Made by a program: the position numbers and the translations under genes. The notes beneath the pieces were generated by a model. It was given only the letters and a program-made list of their open reading frames with translations. It made no database searches and was not told the origin of the DNA. A stretch of 14,482 nt of DNA from JBGAWK01 sp044227665 (GTDB lineage: Bacteria > Bacteroidota > Bacteroidia > Chitinophagales > JADIYW01): the NCBI GenBank assembly GCA_044227665.1, contig JBGAWK010000060.1, positions 1 to 14,482 on the forward strand, in the 5' to 3' direction. Shown one piece after another: positions 12,179-14,482 of this stretch (within the stretch, counting starts at the first letter, position 1; every line of letters begins with the position of its first letter).

Positions 12179-14482
12179 ATGAAGAAAATTATTTTAACCA
12201 TTATGGTAATTGCATTCTGTACTGCTATAGTTGCCCAAGATTTTGAATTAGTGGATTGTGAGTCACCCTATTATCTAAATACGAATAGTAATGCATATAG
12301 TACCGATGATTATGGACATACATTTGTGTATTTAAATACAAATTCAAACAATAGTACATCACATCCGAGTAATTATAGAATGGTTATTATCTATAATGAT
12401 AAGGGCGAAAAAATTGGGCAAACCACCTTAGATTCAAATATTGTAAAAAACAATAACAGCTATTATACTATAGCCAAAAATAATCAATACCATATCTTAT
12501 TAGTTGATAAGATTAAAAACACTGACACTATCTTTAGATTTAACTATATCGTTGTAGATACAATTGGTAATACTTCGTATATAATCCAAAACAAATTAGT
12601 GAATATTCCTGATTTCAACATGAAAAATATTAGTCCCTCAATTAGTAAAATGACATTTATAGATAATAATAGAATTCTTTGCAAAGTTTCTTTCTTAGAG
12701 GATTTAATATTTAATACAGCTTTGAAAGCTGATTATTATTTTTTAATTAAAGACAATCAGTTGCTTACATCAGAAAGCCCTTTAGAAGGAAAAATATTAG
12801 ATAGTATAAATAATTACGTAAATGAAGTATTTACTATAAATGAGCCTACAAAAAATTTTACAAATATAGTTGAACTTAAAGACTATGTATTGTTATATGA
12901 ATCTCCTGAAGATAATAATGAAGTATTGAGAAAAAATGATTTTTTAGCTATAAGAAAATCTGATTTTACAATTTACAAATATTTCGATGTGACAGAGTTT
13001 GGGTATTATATGAGTCACATAAAGTTTGTAGGCGAAAATAGTTTTATATGTAGAATTGAACTGTATAATCAAGATACGGAAATAAAGACATATTTTCAAT
13101 ATTTTGTAAATCTAAATACAAATAATATAGAACTTATTAATTCTAATAAATTTTACCAGCCTGAAATCACTGAAGTTACATATATGCTTAATAGAGATAT
13201 CAATTACACCGATTTCAATAGAGGCAAACATTTTATTACAAATATCCCACAGAACAATGCCTCAAAGTTTTTCTTACAGGAGGTATTGAATGATACAGTT
13301 CATACTATATATAGATTTCAATTGCCCAACATTATTCTATATAATGAACATCAATTACTAAACGGAAATTATTTAATACATACAAAATCTTTTGATTTTT
13401 TAAATAATATAGGATTATCGTATATATATTATTTTGATAAAAATAATTCCTTTATATGGCGTAAATCTCTGCCTATAAATTATATTGATAAATATGGTAT
13501 AGAAAATTCCAATTTGTTTTCAATATCCGATATATATACATACGATTCAAATTGGGCTTACATAGTCACACCGAATTCAGATGATTTTTATAATTTATTT
13601 GTATTTAAGTTACAATTAAATAATGCAAACTTGACTATGATAGCTCAACTTGAACAGAGTCAAGCCACGTATTATCAATTTAATTTATTCAAAAGAGGTG
13701 ACAAACTTAGAATGATATTGAACGACGATGATATTTGTCCTTCAAATAATTCAAATAATATCGGTAGTTTCACCTTAATAGAATTATTAAGTTCTCCTAA
13801 TAAAATAATTACTAATGCTTTTGTAGATGAAAATACCAATGGAATCAAAGAAGCAACTGAAGTCTTTTATAATAATGTAAAAATTGCACTTACAAATCAA
13901 GGTAATACAAGCTATTATTTAAAAAGCAATTCAGATTTTATAACTCTAAATACAGATACCGGCACTTATACCATCACACCCATATTTGATGCAGATTTGT
14001 TTACCGCTACGCCAACATCATCTACGGTCACACATACCACTTACGATCATACAGACACACTTATCTTTGCCTTGCAGCCCAAATCCCCAATATATGATGT
14101 AAGCGTAGTGATGGGCAACGAGTTTGTAACACAGCCAGGGTTTACAGGGAAATACCACGCCACATTTACCAACAACGGCAACCAACGCATAGAAAACCTC
14201 AAAATCAAAACCCTAGTAGATAATCGCTTGACTATCAACAACACCTCACGACCCTATACGGCTAGTGCCGATACGTTCATCTTCAATATCGGGCTGCTCA
14301 ATATCGGTGAAACCAAGCGACTATTCCTAGACTTTACCGCTGCCACAGCTCCCGACCTCAACGCTGGCGACACGCTCACCAACGAGGTGTGGGCGGTAAT
14401 ACCTTATACCGAAGCGCAATTGCAAGACAACTACTACCTTTTCCGTGATCCTGTACTCGGCAGCTACGACCCTAACGACAAA
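12179..14482 (+). CDS. Large secreted, Asn-rich protein, probable T9SS cargo (3' end beyond window)
   Basis: An open frame of 768 codons with no stop, running off the window edge. A signal peptide is clear (MKKIILTIMVIAFCTAIVA, cleavage before Q20). Residues ~20-540 are rich in Asn, Tyr, Phe and Ile with no motif I recognise; short beta-like strands suggest a propeller or solenoid, but this is a guess. An SdrD B-like/EF-hand-like loop starts at D550 (VDENTNGIKEATE). From ~639 a beta-domain (YDVSVVMGNEFVTQPGF onward) resembles the repeat domains of Bacteroidota surface proteins and ends at the edge in GSYDPNDK, a motif usually followed by more repeats and a T9SS C-terminal signal. That signal is not in view, so secretion by T9SS is inferred. 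The last ~530 bases have much higher GC than the rest of the gene. ATG 12179 is supported by the signal peptide and the upstream -7 box. Confidence 0.85.
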   Translation, partial: MKKIILTIMVIAFCTAIVAQDFELVDCESPYYLNTNSNAYSTDDYGHTFVYLNTNSNNSTSHPSNYRMVIIYNDKGEKIGQTTLDSNIVKNNNSYYTIAKNNQYHILLVDKIKNTDTIFRFNYIVVDTIGNTSYIIQNKLVNIPDFNMKNISPSISKMTFIDNNRILCKVSFLEDLIFNTALKADYYFLIKDNQLLTSESPLEGKILDSINNYVNEVFTINEPTKNFTNIVELKDYVLLYESPEDNNEVLRKNDFLAIRKSDFTIYKYFDVTEFGYYMSHIKFVGENSFICRIELYNQDTEIKTYFQYFVNLNTNNIELINSNKFYQPEITEVTYMLNRDINYTDFNRGKHFITNIPQNNASKFFLQEVLNDTVHTIYRFQLPNIILYNEHQLLNGNYLIHTKSFDFLNNIGLSYIYYFDKNNSFIWRKSLPINYIDKYGIENSNLFSISDIYTYDSNWAYIVTPNSDDFYNLFVFKLQLNNANLTMIAQLEQSQATYYQFNLFKRGDKLRMILNDDDICPSNNSNNIGSFTLIELLSSPNKIITNAFVDENTNGIKEATEVFYNNVKIALTNQGNTSYYLKSNSDFITLNTDTGTYTITPIFDADLFTATPTSSTVTHTTYDHTDTLIFALQPKSPIYDVSVVMGNEFVTQPGFTGKYHATFTNNGNQRIENLKIKTLVDNRLTINNTSRPYTASADTFIFNIGLLNIGETKRLFLDFTAATAPDLNAGDTLTNEVWAVIPYTEAQLQDNYYLFRDPVLGSYDPNDK

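Noticed and set aside
14047..14244. A 65-codon minus-strand frame near the window end
   Set aside because: It is antisense to the high-GC DPNDK-type domain of the large secreted protein, where stops are rarer because GC is higher.
12179..14482. Frameshift or fusion artefact as the cause of the composition change
   Set aside because: The frame was followed codon by codon and stays open with sensible domains on both sides; an assembly join remains possible but nothing in the sequence shows it.
1..14482. CRISPR arrays, tRNA or rRNA genes, complete insertion sequences
   Set aside because: No regularly spaced repeats, cloverleaf-like segments, rRNA signatures or transposase motifs were found by reading.

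Overview
The window is about 14.5 kb of low-GC DNA. It almost certainly comes from a Bacteroidota (Bacteroidetes) genome that carries the type IX secretion system (T9SS). Four things point there: a C25 gingipain-type sortase next to a PorV/PorQ-family barrel; two lipoproteins with the acidic surface-export motif typical of the phylum; a large Asn-rich secreted protein with the DPNDK motif common in T9SS substrates; and -7 boxes of the TAnnTTTG type. I cannot assign a genus.

Left part (1-2856), housekeeping: the 3' end of lipB (octanoyltransferase) is followed on the same strand by a LolC/E-type FtsX-family permease. The permease converges on tyrS (tyrosyl-tRNA synthetase). The two stop codons lie 14 bases apart inside one perfect palindrome.

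Centre (2857-9053), secretion: tyrS and a PorV/PorQ-family outer-membrane barrel gene diverge from a shared, AT-rich promoter region. The barrel gene overlaps by 4 bases (ATGA) a 1660-residue C25-family protein of the PorU2 type, with catalytic His and Cys in place and a long modular C-terminal extension. They read as a translationally coupled sortase/shuttle pair for T9SS cargo.

Right part (9054-12009), surface lipoproteins: two minus-strand genes in the order PhoD-like phosphatase/phosphodiesterase, then GH5 endoglycoceramidase-like hydrolase. Both have lipoboxes and likely surface-export signals. They may form a small lipid- or glycolipid-processing set on the cell surface.

Right edge (12010-14482): an AT-rich divergent promoter region, then a large secreted protein gene that is open to the window end (768 codons seen). 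Its composition changes sharply at about 13,950, from roughly 22-25% GC to 45-60% GC, where a conserved repeat-type domain ending in DPNDK begins. This suggests modular exchange among T9SS cargo genes. No RNA genes, CRISPR arrays or complete insertion sequences were seen, and no gene-free stretch exceeds 300 bases.
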